64,000 bases of DNA from Apostichopus japonicus (taxonomy: Eukaryota; Echinodermata; Holothuroidea; Aspidochirotida; Stichopodidae), in NCBI RefSeq assembly GCF_037975245.1, contig NC_092577.1, positions 23,152,398-23,216,397 of the forward strand, read 5' to 3'. The notes under the pieces were generated by a model. It was not told the DNA's origin and ran no database searches. It saw only the letters and a list, made by a program, of their open reading frames with translations. Position numbers and translations under genes: made by a program. Shown piece by piece: positions 51,124 to 63,577 of the stretch. The stretch's first letter is position 1, and each line of letters opens with the position of its first letter.

Positions 51124-52803
51124 AAGCCTACGGCACCCAGTATTCCCAGGCGGTCACCCATCCAAGTACTGACTGCGCTCTACGTTGCTTGACTTCGGTG
51201 ATCGGACGAGAACCGGTATAGTCAACGTGATATGGCCGTAGACATAACAAGAGGTGAATGTAGGCCATTTCAATTTTTCATCGTCGTGGCAACGTAGTGT
51301 TATCAATTAGGAAAATAAAAGCCTACGGCACCCAGTATTCCCAGGCGGTCACCCATCCAAGTACTGACTGCGCTCTACGTTGCTTAACTTCGGTGATCGG
51401 ACGAGAACCGGTATAGTCAACGTGATATGGCCGTAGACATAACAACAGGTCAATGTAGGCCATTTCAATTTTTCATCGTCGTGGCAACATAGTGTTATCA
51501 ATTAGGAAAATAAAAGCCTACGGCACCCAGTATTTCCAGGCGGTCACCCATCCAAGTACTGACTGCGCTCTACGTTGCTTGACTTCGGTGATCGGACGAG
51601 AACCGGTATAGTCAACGTGATATGGCCGTAGACATAACAACAGGTCAATGTAGGCCATTTCAATTTCTCATCGTCATGGCAACATAGTGTTATCAATTGT
51701 GAAAATAAAAGCCTACGGCACCCAGTATTCCCAGGCGGTCACCCATCCAAGTACTGACTGCGCTCTACGTTGCTTGACTTCGGTGATCGGACGAGAACCG
51801 GTATAGTCAACGTGATATGGCCGTAGACATAACAACAGGTCAATGTAGGCCATTTGAATTTCTCATCGTCATGGCAACATGGTGTTATCAATTGTGAAAA
51901 TAAAAGCCTACGGCACCCAGTATTCCCAGGCGGTCACCCATCCAAGTACTGACTGCGCTCTACGTTGCTTGACTTCGGTGATCGGACGAGAACCGGTATA
52001 GTCAACGTGATATGGCCGTAGACATAACAAGAGGTCAATGTAGGCCATTTCACTTTCTCATCGTCGTGGCAACATAGTGTTATCAATTAGGAAAATAAAA
52101 GCCTATGGCACCCAGTATTTCCAGGCGGTCACCCATCCAAGTACTGACTGCGCTCTACGTTGCTTGACTTCGGTGATCGGACGAGAACCGGTATAGTCAA
52201 CGTGATATGGCCGTAGACATAACAAGAGGTCAATGTAGGCCATTTCAATTTCTCATCGTCATGGCAACATAGTGTTATCAATTGTGAAAATAAAAGCCTA
52301 CGGCACCCAGTATTCCCAGGCGGTCACCCATCCAAGTACTGACTGCGCTCTACGTTGCTTGACTTCGGTGATCGGACGAGAACCGGTATAGTCAACGTGA
52401 TATGGCCGTAGACATAAGAAGAGGTCAATGTAGGCCATTTCACTTTCTCATCGTCGTGGCAACATAGTGTTATCAATTAGGAAAATAAAAGCCTACGACA
52501 CCCAGTATTCCCAGGCGGTCACCCATCCAAGTACTGACTGCGCTCTACCTTGCTTGACTTCGGTGATCGGACGAGAACCGGTATAGTCAACGTGATATGG
52601 CCGTAGACATAACAAGAGGTCAATGGAGGCCATTTCAATTTCTCATCGTCGTGGCAACATAGTGTTATCAATTGTGAAAATAAAAGCCGACGGCACCCAG
52701 TATTCCCAGGCGGTCATCCATCCAAGTACTGACTGCGCTCTACGTTGCTTGACTTCGGTGATCGGACGAGAACCGGTATAGTCAACGTGATATGGCCGTA
52801 GAC
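51124..52803 (-). rRNA. 5S rRNA cluster, 9 genes
   Basis: Genes start at 51124 and every 195 bp to 52684. B spacer at 52804-53066. Confidence 0.96.
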
Positions 52804-53066
52804 ATTACAAGAGGTGAAATGCAGGCTACTTGTGTGGTAGGTTATGATGAGTGGATTTAATATATATATTATACATGAATGGATTTAATATATATTATGT
52901 TAATCTATATTTTACATATATATGTAGAAAATTCTAATACATAAAAACAAAGTAGTTATTTATTAATATATTCGATTTTCAAATCGCTTTCCTTGTGGCA
53001 AGACAATGTAGGCCATTTCAATTTCTCATCGTCGTGGCAACATAGTGTTATCAATTAGGAAAATAA

Positions 53067-53186
53067 AAGCCTACGGCACCCAGTATTTCCAGGCGGTCAC
53101 CCATCCAAGTACTGACTGCGCTCTACGTTGCTTGACTTCGGTGATCGGACGAGAACCGGTATAGTCATCGTGATGTGGCCGTAGAC
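53067..53186 (-). rRNA. Single 5S gene between two B spacers
   Basis: U12C/U19A form. B spacer at 53187-53449. Confidence 0.93.
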
Positions 53187-53449
53187 ATTACAAGAGGTGA
53201 AATGCAGGCTACTTGTGTGGTAGGTTATGATGAGTGGATTTAATATATATATTATACATGAATGGATTTAATATATATTATGTTAATCTATATTTTACAT
53301 ATATATGTAGAAAATTCTAATACATAAAAACAAAGTAGTTATTTATTAATATATTCGATTTTCAAATCGCTTTCCTTGTGGCAAGACAATGTAGGCCATT
53401 TCAATTTCTCATCGTCGTGGCAACATAGTGTTATCAATTAGGAAAATAA

Positions 53450-54544
53450 AAGCCTACGGCACCCAGTATTTCCAGGCGGTCACCCATCCAAGTACTGACT
53501 GCGCTCTACGTTGCTTGACTTCGGTGATCGGACGAGAACCGGTATAGTCAACGTGATATGGCCGTAGACATAACAACAGGTCAATGTAGGCCATTTGAAT
53601 TTCTCATCGTCATGGCAACATAGTGTTATCAATTAGGAAATTAAAAGCCTACGGCACCCAGTATTCCCAGGCGGTCACCCATCCAAGTACTGACTGCGCT
53701 CTACGTTGCTTGACTTCGGTGATCGGACGAGAACCGGTATAGTCAACGTGATATGGCCGTAGACATAACAAGAGGTCAATGTAGGCCATTTCAATTTCTC
53801 ATCGTCATGGCAACATAGTGTTATCAATTGTGAAAATAAAAGCCTACGGCACCCAGTATTCCCAGGCGGTCACCCATCCAAGTACTGACTGCGCTCTACG
53901 TTGCTTGACTTCGGTGATCGGACGAGAACCGGTATAGTCAACGTGATATGGCCGTAGACATAAGAAGAGGTCAATGTAGGCCATTTCACTTTCTCATCGT
54001 CGTGGCAACATAGTGTTATCAATTAGGAAAATAAAAGCCTATGGCACCCAGTATTTCCAGGCGGTCACCCATCCAAGTACTGACTGCGCTCTACGTTGCT
54101 TGACTTCGGTGGTCGGACGAGAACCGGTATAGTCAACGTGATATGGCCGTAGACATAACAACAGGTCAATGTAGGCCATTTCAATTTCTCATCGTCATGG
54201 CAACATAGTGTTATCAATTGTGAAAATAAAAGCCTACGGCACCCAGTATTCCCAGGCGGTCACCCATCCAAGTACTGACTGCGCTCTACGTTGCTTGACT
54301 TCGGTGATCGGACGAGAACCGGTATAGTCAACGTGATATGGCCGTAGACATAACAACAGGTCAATGTAGGCCATTTCACTTTCTCATCGTCGTGGCAACA
54401 TAGTGTTATCAATTAGGAAAATAAAAGCCTACGGCACCCAGTATTCCCAGGCGGTCACCCATCCAAGTACTGACTGCGCTCTACGTTGCTTGACTTCGGT
54501 GATCGGACGAGAACCGGTATAGTCATCGTGATGTGGCCGTAGAC
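53450..54544 (-). rRNA. 5S rRNA cluster, 6 genes
   Basis: Genes start at 53450 and every 195 bp to 54425. The spacer near 53961 (TAAGAAGAGG) differs from its counterpart near 42513 (TAACAACAGG), the one clear difference I saw between the two 11.4-kb copies. Confidence 0.96.
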
Positions 54545-54807
54545 ATTCTAGGAGGTGAAATGTAGGCTACTTGTGTGGTAGGTTATGATGAGTGGATTTA
54601 ATATATATATTATACATGAATGGATTTAATATATATTATGTTAATCTATATTTTACATATATATGTAGAAAATTCTAATACATAAAAACAAAGTAGTTAT
54701 TTATTAATATATTCGATTTTCAAATCGCTTTCCTTGTGGCAAGACAATGTAGGCCATTTCAATTTCTCATCGTCGTGGCAACATAGTGTTATCAATTGTG
54801 AAAATAA
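54545..54807 (-). repeat. Hybrid C/B spacer, copy 2
   Basis: Same C-head and B-body hybrid as 43097-43359, 11,448 bp away. Confidence 0.88.
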
Positions 54808-56097
54808 AAGCCTACGGCACCCAGTATTCCCAGGCGGTCACCCATCCAAGTACTGACTGCGCTCTACGTTGCTTGACTTCGGTGATCGGACGAGAACCGG
54901 TATAGTCAACGTGATATGGCCGTAGACATAACAAGAGGTCAATGTAGGCCATTTCAATTTCTCATCGTCGTGGCAACATAGTGTTATCAATTGTGAAAAT
55001 AAAAGCCTACGGCACCCAGTATTCCCAGGCGGTCACCCATCCAAGTACTGACTGCGCTCTACGTTGCTTGACTTCGGTGATCGGACGAGAACCGCTATAG
55101 TCAACGTGATATGGCCGTAGACATAACAAGAGGTCAATGGAGGCCATTTCAATTTCTCATCGTCGTGGCAACATAGTGTTATCAATTGTGAAAATAAAAG
55201 CCTACGGCACCCAGTATTCCCAGGCGGTCATCCATCCAAGTACTGACTGCGCTCTACCTTGCTTGACTTCGGTGATCGGACGAGAACCGGTATAGTCAAC
55301 GTGATATGGCCGTAGACATAACAAGAGGTCAATGGAGGCCATTTCAATTTCTCATCGTCGTGGCAACATAGTGTTATCAATTGTGAAAATAAAAGCCTAC
55401 GGCACCCAGTATTCCCAGGCGGTCATCCATCCAAGTACTGACTGCGCTCTACCTTGCTTGACTTCGGTGATCGGACGAGAACCGGTAAGGTCAACGTGAT
55501 ATGGCCGTAGACATAACAAGAGGTCAATGGAGGCCATTTCAATTTCTCATCGTCGTGGCAACATAGTGTTATCAATTGTGAAAATAAAAGCCTACGGCAC
55601 CCAGTATTCCCAGGCGGTCATCCATCCAAGTACTGACTGCGCTCTACGTTGCTTGACTTCGGTGATCGGACGAGAACCGGTATAGTCAACGTGATATGGC
55701 CGTAGACATAACAAGAGGTCAATGGAGGCCATTTCAATTTCTCATCGTCGTGGCAACATAGTGTTATCAATTGTGAAAATAAAAGCCTACGGCACCCAGT
55801 ATTCCCAGGCGGTCATCCATCCAAGTACTGACTGCGCTCTACCTTGCTTGACTTCGGTGATCGGACGAGAACCGGTATAGTCAACGTGATATGGCCGTAG
55901 ACATAACAAGAGGTCAATGGAGGCCATTTCAATTTCTCATCGTCGTGGCAACATAGTGTTATCAATTGTGAAAATAAAAGCCTACGGCACCCAGTATTCC
56001 CAGGCGGTCATCCATCCAAGTACTGACTGCGCTCTACGTTGCTTGACTTCGGTGATCGGACGAGAACCGGTATAGTCAACGTGATGTGGCCGTAGAC
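54808..56097 (-). rRNA. 5S rRNA cluster, 7 genes
   Basis: Genes start at 54808 and every 195 bp to 55978. B spacer at 56098-56360, with the CGATTTTAAAATCG form of the inverted repeat. Confidence 0.96.
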
Positions 56098-56360
56098 ATT
56101 ACAAGAGGTGAAATGCAGGCTACTTGTGTGGTAGGTTATGATGAGTGGATTGAATATATATATTATACATGAATGGATTTAATATATATTATGTTAATCT
56201 ATATTTTACATCTATATGTAGAAAATTTTAATACATAAAAACAAAGTAGTTATTTATTAATATATTCGATTTTAAAATCGCTTTCCTTGTGGCAAGACAA
56301 TGTAGGCCATTTCAATTTCTCATCGTCGTGGCAACATAGTGTTATCAATTAGGAAAATAA

Positions 56361-57065
56361 AAGCCTACGGCACCCAGTATTCCCAGGCGGTCACCCATCC
56401 AAGTACAGACTGCGCTCTACGTTGCTTGACTTCGGTGATCGGACGAGAACCGGTATAGTCAACGTGATATGGCCGTAGACATAACAACAGGTCAATGTAG
56501 GCCATTTCACTTTCTCATCGTCGTGGCAACATAGTGTTATCAATTAGGAAAATAAAAGCCTACGGCACCCAGTATTTCCAGGCGGTCACCCATCCAAGTA
56601 CTGACTGCGCTCTACGTTGCTTGACTTCGGTGATCGGACGAGAACCGGTATAGTCAACGTGATATGGCCGTAGACATAACAACAGGTCAATGTAGGCCAT
56701 TTCAATTTCTCATCGTCATGGCAACATAGTGTTATCAATTGTGAAAATAAAAGCCTACGGCACCCAGTATTCCCAGGCGGTCACCCATCCAAGTACTGAC
56801 TGCGCTCTACGTTGCTTGACTTCGGTGATCGGACGAGAACCGGTATAGTCAACGTGATATGGCCGTAGACATAACAAGAGGTCAATGTAGGCCATTTCAC
56901 TTTCTCATCGTCGTGGCAACATAGTGTTATCAATTAGGAAAATAAAAGCCTACGGCACCCAGTATTCCCAGGCGGTCACCCATCCAAGTACTGACTGCGC
57001 TCTACGTTGCTTCACTTCGGTGATCGGACGAGAACCGGTATAGTCAACGTGATATGGCCGTAGAC
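56361..57065 (-). rRNA. 5S rRNA cluster, 4 genes
   Basis: Genes start at 56361, 56556, 56751 and 56946, and repeat the cluster at 44913. Confidence 0.95.
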
Positions 57066-57140
57066 ATAACAACAGGTCAATGAAGGCCATTTCAATTTTT
57101 CATCGTCGTGGCAACATAGTGTTATCAATTAGGAAAAAAA

Positions 57141-57229
57141 AAGCCTACGGCACCCAGTATTCCCAGGCGGTCACCCATCCGAGTACTGACTGCGCTCTAC
57201 GTTGCTTGACTTCGGTGATCGGACGAGAA
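57141..57229 (-). pseudogene. 5S copy lacking its 5' end, second occurrence
   Basis: Same 30-bp deletion as at 45693-45781, fused to a C spacer that runs to 57512. It was carried here by the 11,448-bp duplication. Confidence 0.9.
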
Positions 57230-57512
57230 TTTTCTAGGAGGTGAAATGTAGGCTACTTGTTTGGTAGGTTATGATGAGTGCACTTAATATATATATTATA
57301 CATGAATGGATTTAATATATATTATGTTAATCTATATTTTACATATATATGTATAAAATGATCATATATAAAAACAATCGAGTTATTTACTAATATATTT
57401 GATTTTCAAATCGCTTTCCTTCTGTCAAGACACTTTCCTTGTGGCAAGACAATGTAGGCCATTTCAATTTCTCATCGTCGTGGCAACATAGTGTTATCAA
57501 TTGTGAAAATAA

Positions 57513-57632
57513 AAGCCTACGGCACCCAGTATTCCCAGGCGGTCACCCATCCAAGTACTGACTGCGCTCTACGTTGCTTGACTTCGGTGATCGGACGAGA
57601 ACCGGTATAGTCAACGTGATGTGGCCGTAGAC
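57513..57632 (-). rRNA. Single 5S gene between C and B spacers
   Basis: Carries U12C. B spacer at 57633-57895. Confidence 0.94.
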
Positions 57633-57895
57633 ATTACAAGAGGTGAAATGCAGGCTACTTGTGTGGTAGGTTATGATGAGTGGATTTAATATATATATTA
57701 TACATGAATGGATTTAATATATATTATGTTAATCTATATTTTACATCTATATGTAGAAAATTTTAATACATAAAAACAAAGTAGTTATTTATTAATATAT
57801 TCGATTTTCAAATCGCTTTCCTTGTGGCAAGACAATGTAGGCCATTTCAATTTCTCATCGTCGTGGCAACATAGTGTTATCAATTAGGAAAATAA

Positions 57896-58795
57896 AAGCC
57901 TACGGCACCCAGTATTCCCAGGCGGTCACCCATCCAAGTACAGACTGCGCTCTACGTTGCTTGACTTCGGTGATCGGACGAGAACCGGTATAGTCAACGT
58001 GATATGGCCGTAGACATAACAACAGGTCAATGTAGGCCATTTCACTTTCTCATCGTCGTGGCAACATAGTGTTATCAATTAGGAAAATAAAAGCCTACGG
58101 CACCCAGTATTTCCAGGCGGTCACCCATCCAAGTACTGACTGCGCTCTACGTTGCTTGACTTCGGTGATCGGACGAGAACCGGTATAGTCAACGTGATAT
58201 GGCCGTAGACATAACAACAGGTCAATGTAGGCCATTTCAATTTCTCATCGTCATGGCAACATAGTGTTATCAATTGTGAAAATAAAAGCCTACGGCACCC
58301 AGTATTCCCAGGCGGTCACCCATCCAAGTACTGACTGCGCTCTACGTTGCTTGACTTCGGTGATCGGACGAGAACCGGTATAGTCAACGTGATATGGCCG
58401 TAGACATAACAAGAGGTCAATGTAGGCCATTTCACTTTCTCATCGTCGTGGCAACATAGTGTTATCAATTAGGAAAATAAAAGCCTACGGCACCCAGTAT
58501 TCCCAGGCGGTCACCCATCCAAGTACTGACTGCGCTCTACGTTGCTTCACTTCGGTGATCGGACGAGAACCGGTATAGTCAACGTGATATGGCCGTAGAC
58601 ATAACAACAGGTCAATGAAGGCCATTTCAATTTTTCATCGTCGTGGCAACATAGTGTTATCAATTAGGAAAAAAAAAGCCTACGGCACCCAGTATTCCCA
58701 GGCGGTCACCCATCCGAGTACTGACTGCGCTCTACGTTGCTTGACTTACCTGATCGGACGAGAACCGGTATAGTCATCGTGATGTGGCCGTAGAC
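57896..58795 (-). rRNA. 5S rRNA cluster, 5 genes
   Basis: Genes start at 57896 and every 195 bp to 58676; the last is the helix III variant. C spacer at 58796-59077. Confidence 0.96.
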
Positions 58796-59077
58796 ATTCT
58801 AGGAGGTGAAATGTAGGCTACTTGTTTGGTAGGTTATGATGAGTGCACTTAATATATATATTATACATGAATGGATTTAATATATATTATGTTAATCTAT
58901 ATTTTACATATATATGTATAAAATGATCATATATAAAAACAATCGAGTTATTTACTAATATATTTGATTTTCAAATCGCTTTCCTTCTGTCAAGACACTT
59001 TCCTTGTGGCAAGACAATGTAGGCCATTTCAATTTCTCATCGTCGTGGCAACATAGTGTTATCAATTGTGAAAATAA

Positions 59078-59197
59078 AAGCCTACGGCACCCAGTATTCC
59101 CAGGCGGTCACCCATCCAAGTACTGACTGCGCTCTACGTTGCTTGACTTCGGTGATCGGACGAGAACCGGTATAGTCAACGTGATGTGGCCGTAGAC
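59078..59197 (-). rRNA. Single 5S gene between C and B spacers
   Basis: Carries U12C. B spacer at 59198-59460. Confidence 0.94.
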
Positions 59198-59460
59198 ATT
59201 ACAAGAGGTGAAATGCAGGCTACTTGTGTGGTAGGTTATGATGAGTGGATTTAATATATATATTATACATGAATGGATTTAATATATATTATGTTAATCT
59301 ATATTTTACATCTATATGTAGAAAATTTTAATACATAAAAACAAAGTAGTTATTTATTAATATATTCGATTTTCAAATCGCTTTCCTTGTGGCAAGACAA
59401 TGTAGGCCATTTCAATTTCTCATCGTCGTGGCAACATAGTGTTATCAATTAGGAAAATAA

Positions 59461-60165
59461 AAGCCTACGGCACCCAGTATTCCCAGGCGGTCACCCATCC
59501 AAGTACAGACTGTGCTCTACGTTGCTTGACTTCGGTGATCGGACGAGAACCGGTATAGTCAACGTGATATGGCCGTAGACATAACAACAGGTCAATGTAG
59601 GCCATTTCACTTTCTCATCGTCGTGGCAACATAGTGTTATCAATTAGGAAAATAAAAGCCTACGGCACCCAGTATTTCCAGGCGGTCACCCATCCAAGTA
59701 CTGACTGCGCTCTACGTTGCTTGACTTCGGTGATCGGACGAGAACCGGTATAGTCAACGTGATATGGCCGTAGACATAACAACAGGTCAATGTAGGCCAT
59801 TTCAATTTCTCATCGTCATGGCAACATAGTGTTATCAATTGTGAAAATAAAAGCCTACGGCACCCAGTATTCCCAGGCGGTCACCCATCCAAGTACTGAC
59901 TGCGCTCTACGTTGCTTGACTTCGGTGATCGGACGAGAACCGGTATAGTCAACGTGATATGGCCGTAGACATAACAAGAGGTCAATGTAGGCCATTTCAC
60001 TTTCTCATCGTCGTGGCAACATAGTGTTATCAATTAGGAAAATAAAAGCCTACGGCACCCAGTATTCCCAGGCGGTCACCCATCCGAGTACTGACTGCGC
60101 TCTACGTTGCTTGACTTACCTGATCGGACGAGAACCGGTATAGTCATCGTGATGTGGCCGTAGAC
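59461..60165 (-). rRNA. 5S rRNA cluster, 4 genes
   Basis: Genes start at 59461, 59656, 59851 and 60046; the last is the helix III variant with CCGAG. C spacer at 60166-60447. Confidence 0.96.
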
Positions 60166-60447
60166 ATTCTAGGAGGTGAAATGTAGGCTACTTGTTTGGT
60201 AGGTTATGATGAGTGCACTTAATATATATATTATACATGAATGGATTTAATATATATTATGTTAATCTATATTTTACATATATATGTATAAAATGATCAT
60301 ATATAAAAACAATCGAGTTATTTACTAATATATTTGATTTTCAAATCGCTTTCCTTCTGTCAAGACACTTTCCTTGTGGCAAGACAATGTAGGCCATTTC
60401 AATTTCTCATCGTCGTGGCAACATAGTGTTATCAATTGTGAAAATAA

Positions 60448-60567
60448 AAGCCTACGGCACCCAGTATTCCCAGGCGGTCACCCATCCAAGTACTGACTGC
60501 GCTCTACGTTGCTTGACTTCGGTGATCGGACGAGAACCGGTATAGTCAACGTGATGTGGCCGTAGAC
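60448..60567 (-). rRNA. Single 5S gene between C and B spacers
   Basis: Carries U12C. B spacer at 60568-60830. It starts a 1565-bp module of six genes with one B and one C spacer. Confidence 0.94.
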
Positions 60568-60830
60568 ATTACAAGAGGTGAAATGCAGGCTACTTGTGTG
60601 GTAGGTTATGATGAGTGGATTTAATATATATATTATACATGAATGGATTTAATATATATTATGTTAATCTATATTTTACATCTATATGTAGAAAATTTTA
60701 ATACATAAAAACAAAGTAGTTATTTATTAATATATTCGATTTTCAAATCGCTTTCCTTGTGGCAAGACAATGTAGGCCATTTCAATTTCTCATCGTCGTG
60801 GCAACATAGTGTTATCAATTAGGAAAATAA

Positions 60831-61730
60831 AAGCCTACGGCACCCAGTATTCCCAGGCGGTCACCCATCCAAGTACAGACTGCGCTCTACGTTGCTTGAC
60901 TTCGGTGATCGGACGAGAACCGGTATAGTCAACGTGATATGGCCGTAGACATAACAACAGGTCAATGTAGGCCATTTCACTTTCTCATCGTCGTGGCAAC
61001 ATAGTGTTATCAATTAGGAAAATAAAAGCCTACGGCACCCAGTATTTCCAGGCGGTCACCCATCCAAGTACTGACTGCGCTCTACGTTGCTTGACTTCGG
61101 TGATCGGACGAGAACCGGTATAGTCAACGTGATATGGCCGTAGACATAACAACAGGTCAATGTAGGCCATTTCAATTTCTCATCGTCATGGCAACATAGT
61201 GTTATCAATTGTGAAAATAAAAGCCTACGGCACCCAGTATTCCCAGGCGGTCACCCATCCAAGTACTGACTGCGCTCTACGTTGCTTGACTTCGGTGATC
61301 GGACGAGAACCGGTATAGTCAACGTGATATGGCCGTAGACATAACAAGAGGTCAATGTAGGCCATTTCACTTTCTCATCGTCGTGGCAACATAGTGTTAT
61401 CAATTAGGAAAATAAAAGCCTACGGCACCCAGTATTCCCAGGCGGTCACCCATCCAAGTACTGACTGCGCTCTACGTTGCTTCACTTCGGTGATCGGACG
61501 AGAACCGGTATAGTCAACGTGATATGGCCGTAGACATAACAACAGGTCAATGAAGGCCATTTCAATTTTTCATCGTCGTGGCAACATAGTGTTATCAATT
61601 AGGAAAAAAAAAGCCTACGGCACCCAGTATTCCCAGGCGGTCACCCATCCGAGTACTGACTGCGCTCTACGTTGCTTGACTTACCTGATCGGACGAGAAC
61701 CGGTATAGTCATCGTGATGTGGCCGTAGAC
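60831..61730 (-). rRNA. 5S rRNA cluster, 5 genes
   Basis: Genes start at 60831 and every 195 bp to 61611; the last is the helix III variant with CCGAG. C spacer at 61731-62012. Confidence 0.96.
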
Positions 61731-62012
61731 ATTCTAGGAGGTGAAATGTAGGCTACTTGTTTGGTAGGTTATGATGAGTGCACTTAATATATATATTATA
61801 CATGAATGGATTTAATATATATTATGTTAATCTATATTTTACATATATATGTATAAAATGATCATATATAAAAACAATCGAGTTATTTACTAATATATTT
61901 GATTTTCAAATCGCTTTCCTTCTGTCAAGACACTTTCCTTGTGGCAAGACAATGTAGGCCATTTCAATTTCTCATCGTCGTGGCAACATAGTGTTATCAA
62001 TTGTGAAAATAA

Positions 62013-62132
62013 AAGCCTACGGCACCCAGTATTCCCAGGCGGTCACCCATCCAAGTACTGACTGCGCTCTACGTTGCTTGACTTCGGTGATCGGACGAGA
62101 ACCGGTATAGTCAACGTGATGTGGCCGTAGAC
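62013..62132 (-). rRNA. Single 5S gene between C and B spacers
   Basis: Carries U12C. B spacer at 62133-62395. Second copy of the 1565-bp module. Confidence 0.94.
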
Positions 62133-62395
62133 ATTACAAGAGGTGAAATGCAGGCTACTTGTGTGGTAGGTTATGATGAGTGGATTTAATATATATATTA
62201 TACATGAATGGATTTAATATATATTATGTTAATCTATATTTTACATCTATATGTAGAAAATTTTAATACATAAAAACAAAGTAGTTATTTATTAATATAT
62301 TCGATTTTCAAATCGCTTTCCTTGTGGCAAGACAATGTAGGCCATTTCAATTTCTCATCGTCGTGGCAACATAGTGTTATCAATTAGGAAAATAA

Positions 62396-63295
62396 AAGCC
62401 TACGGCACCCAGTATTCCCAGGCGGTCACCCATCCAAGTACAGACTGCGCTCTACGTTGCTTGACTTCGGTGATCGGACGAGAACCGGTATAGTCAACGT
62501 GATATGGCCGTAGACATAACAACAGGTCAATGTAGGCCATTTCACTTTCTCATCGTCGTGGCAACATAGTGTTATCAATTAGGAAAATAAAAGCCTACGG
62601 CACCCAGTATTTCCAGGCGGTCACCCATCCAAGTACTGACTGCGCTCTACGTTGCTTGACTTCGGTGATCGGACGAGAACCGGTATAGTCAACGTGATAT
62701 GGCCGTAGACATAACAACAGGTCAATGTAGGCCATTTCAATTTCTCATCGTCATGGCAACATAGTGTTATCAATTGTGAAAATAAAAGCCTACGGCACCC
62801 AGTATTCCCAGGCGGTCACCCATCCAAGTACTGACTGCGCTCTACGTTGCTTGACTTCGGTGATCGGACGAGAACCGGTATAGTCAACGTGATATGGCCG
62901 TAGACATAACAAGAGGTCAATGTAGGCCATTTCACTTTCTCATCGTCGTGGCAACATAGTGTTATCAATTAGGAAAATAAAAGCCTACGGCACCCAGTAT
63001 TCCCAGGCGGTCACCCATCCAAGTACTGACTGCGCTCTACGTTGCTTCACTTCGGTGATCGGACGAGAACCGGTATAGTCAACGTGATATGGCCGTAGAC
63101 ATAACAACAGGTCAATGAAGGCCATTTCAATTTTTCATCGTCGTGGCAACATAGTGTTATCAATTAGGAAAATAAAAGCCTACGGCACCCAGTATTCCCA
63201 GGCGGTCACCCATCCAAGTACTGACTGCGCTCTACGTTGCTTGACTTACCTGATCGGACGAGAACCGGTATAGTCATCGTGATGTGGCCGTAGAC
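62396..63295 (-). rRNA. 5S rRNA cluster, 5 genes
   Basis: Genes start at 62396 and every 195 bp to 63176; the last is the helix III variant, here without CCGAG. C spacer at 63296-63577. Confidence 0.96.
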
Positions 63296-63577
63296 ATTCT
63301 AGGAGGTGAAATGTAGGCTACTTGTTTGGTAGGTTATGATGAGTGCACTTAATATATATATTATACATGAATGGATTTAATATATATTATGTTAATCTAT
63401 ATTTTACATATATATGTATAAAATGATCATATATAAAAACAATCGAGTTATTTACTAATATATTTGATTTTCAAATCGCTTTCCTTCTGTCAAGACACTT
63501 TCCTTGTGGCAAGACAATGTAGGCCATTTCAATTTCTCATCGTCGTGGCAACATAGTGTTATCAATTGTGAAAATAA

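Larger units (their letters stand above)
36960..59850. repeat. 11,448-bp tandem duplication within the 5S array
   Basis: Rare variants recur exactly 11,448 bp apart: AATACAG at 37402 and 48850, ACCGGTAAGG at 44033 and 55481, the 5'-deleted 5S at 45693 and 57141, and hybrid spacers at 43097 and 54545. Flanking variants place the edges near 36.96, 48.40 and 59.85 kb (each within about 0.1 kb). The copies look nearly identical on spot checks, so the event is recent. Confidence 0.88.
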
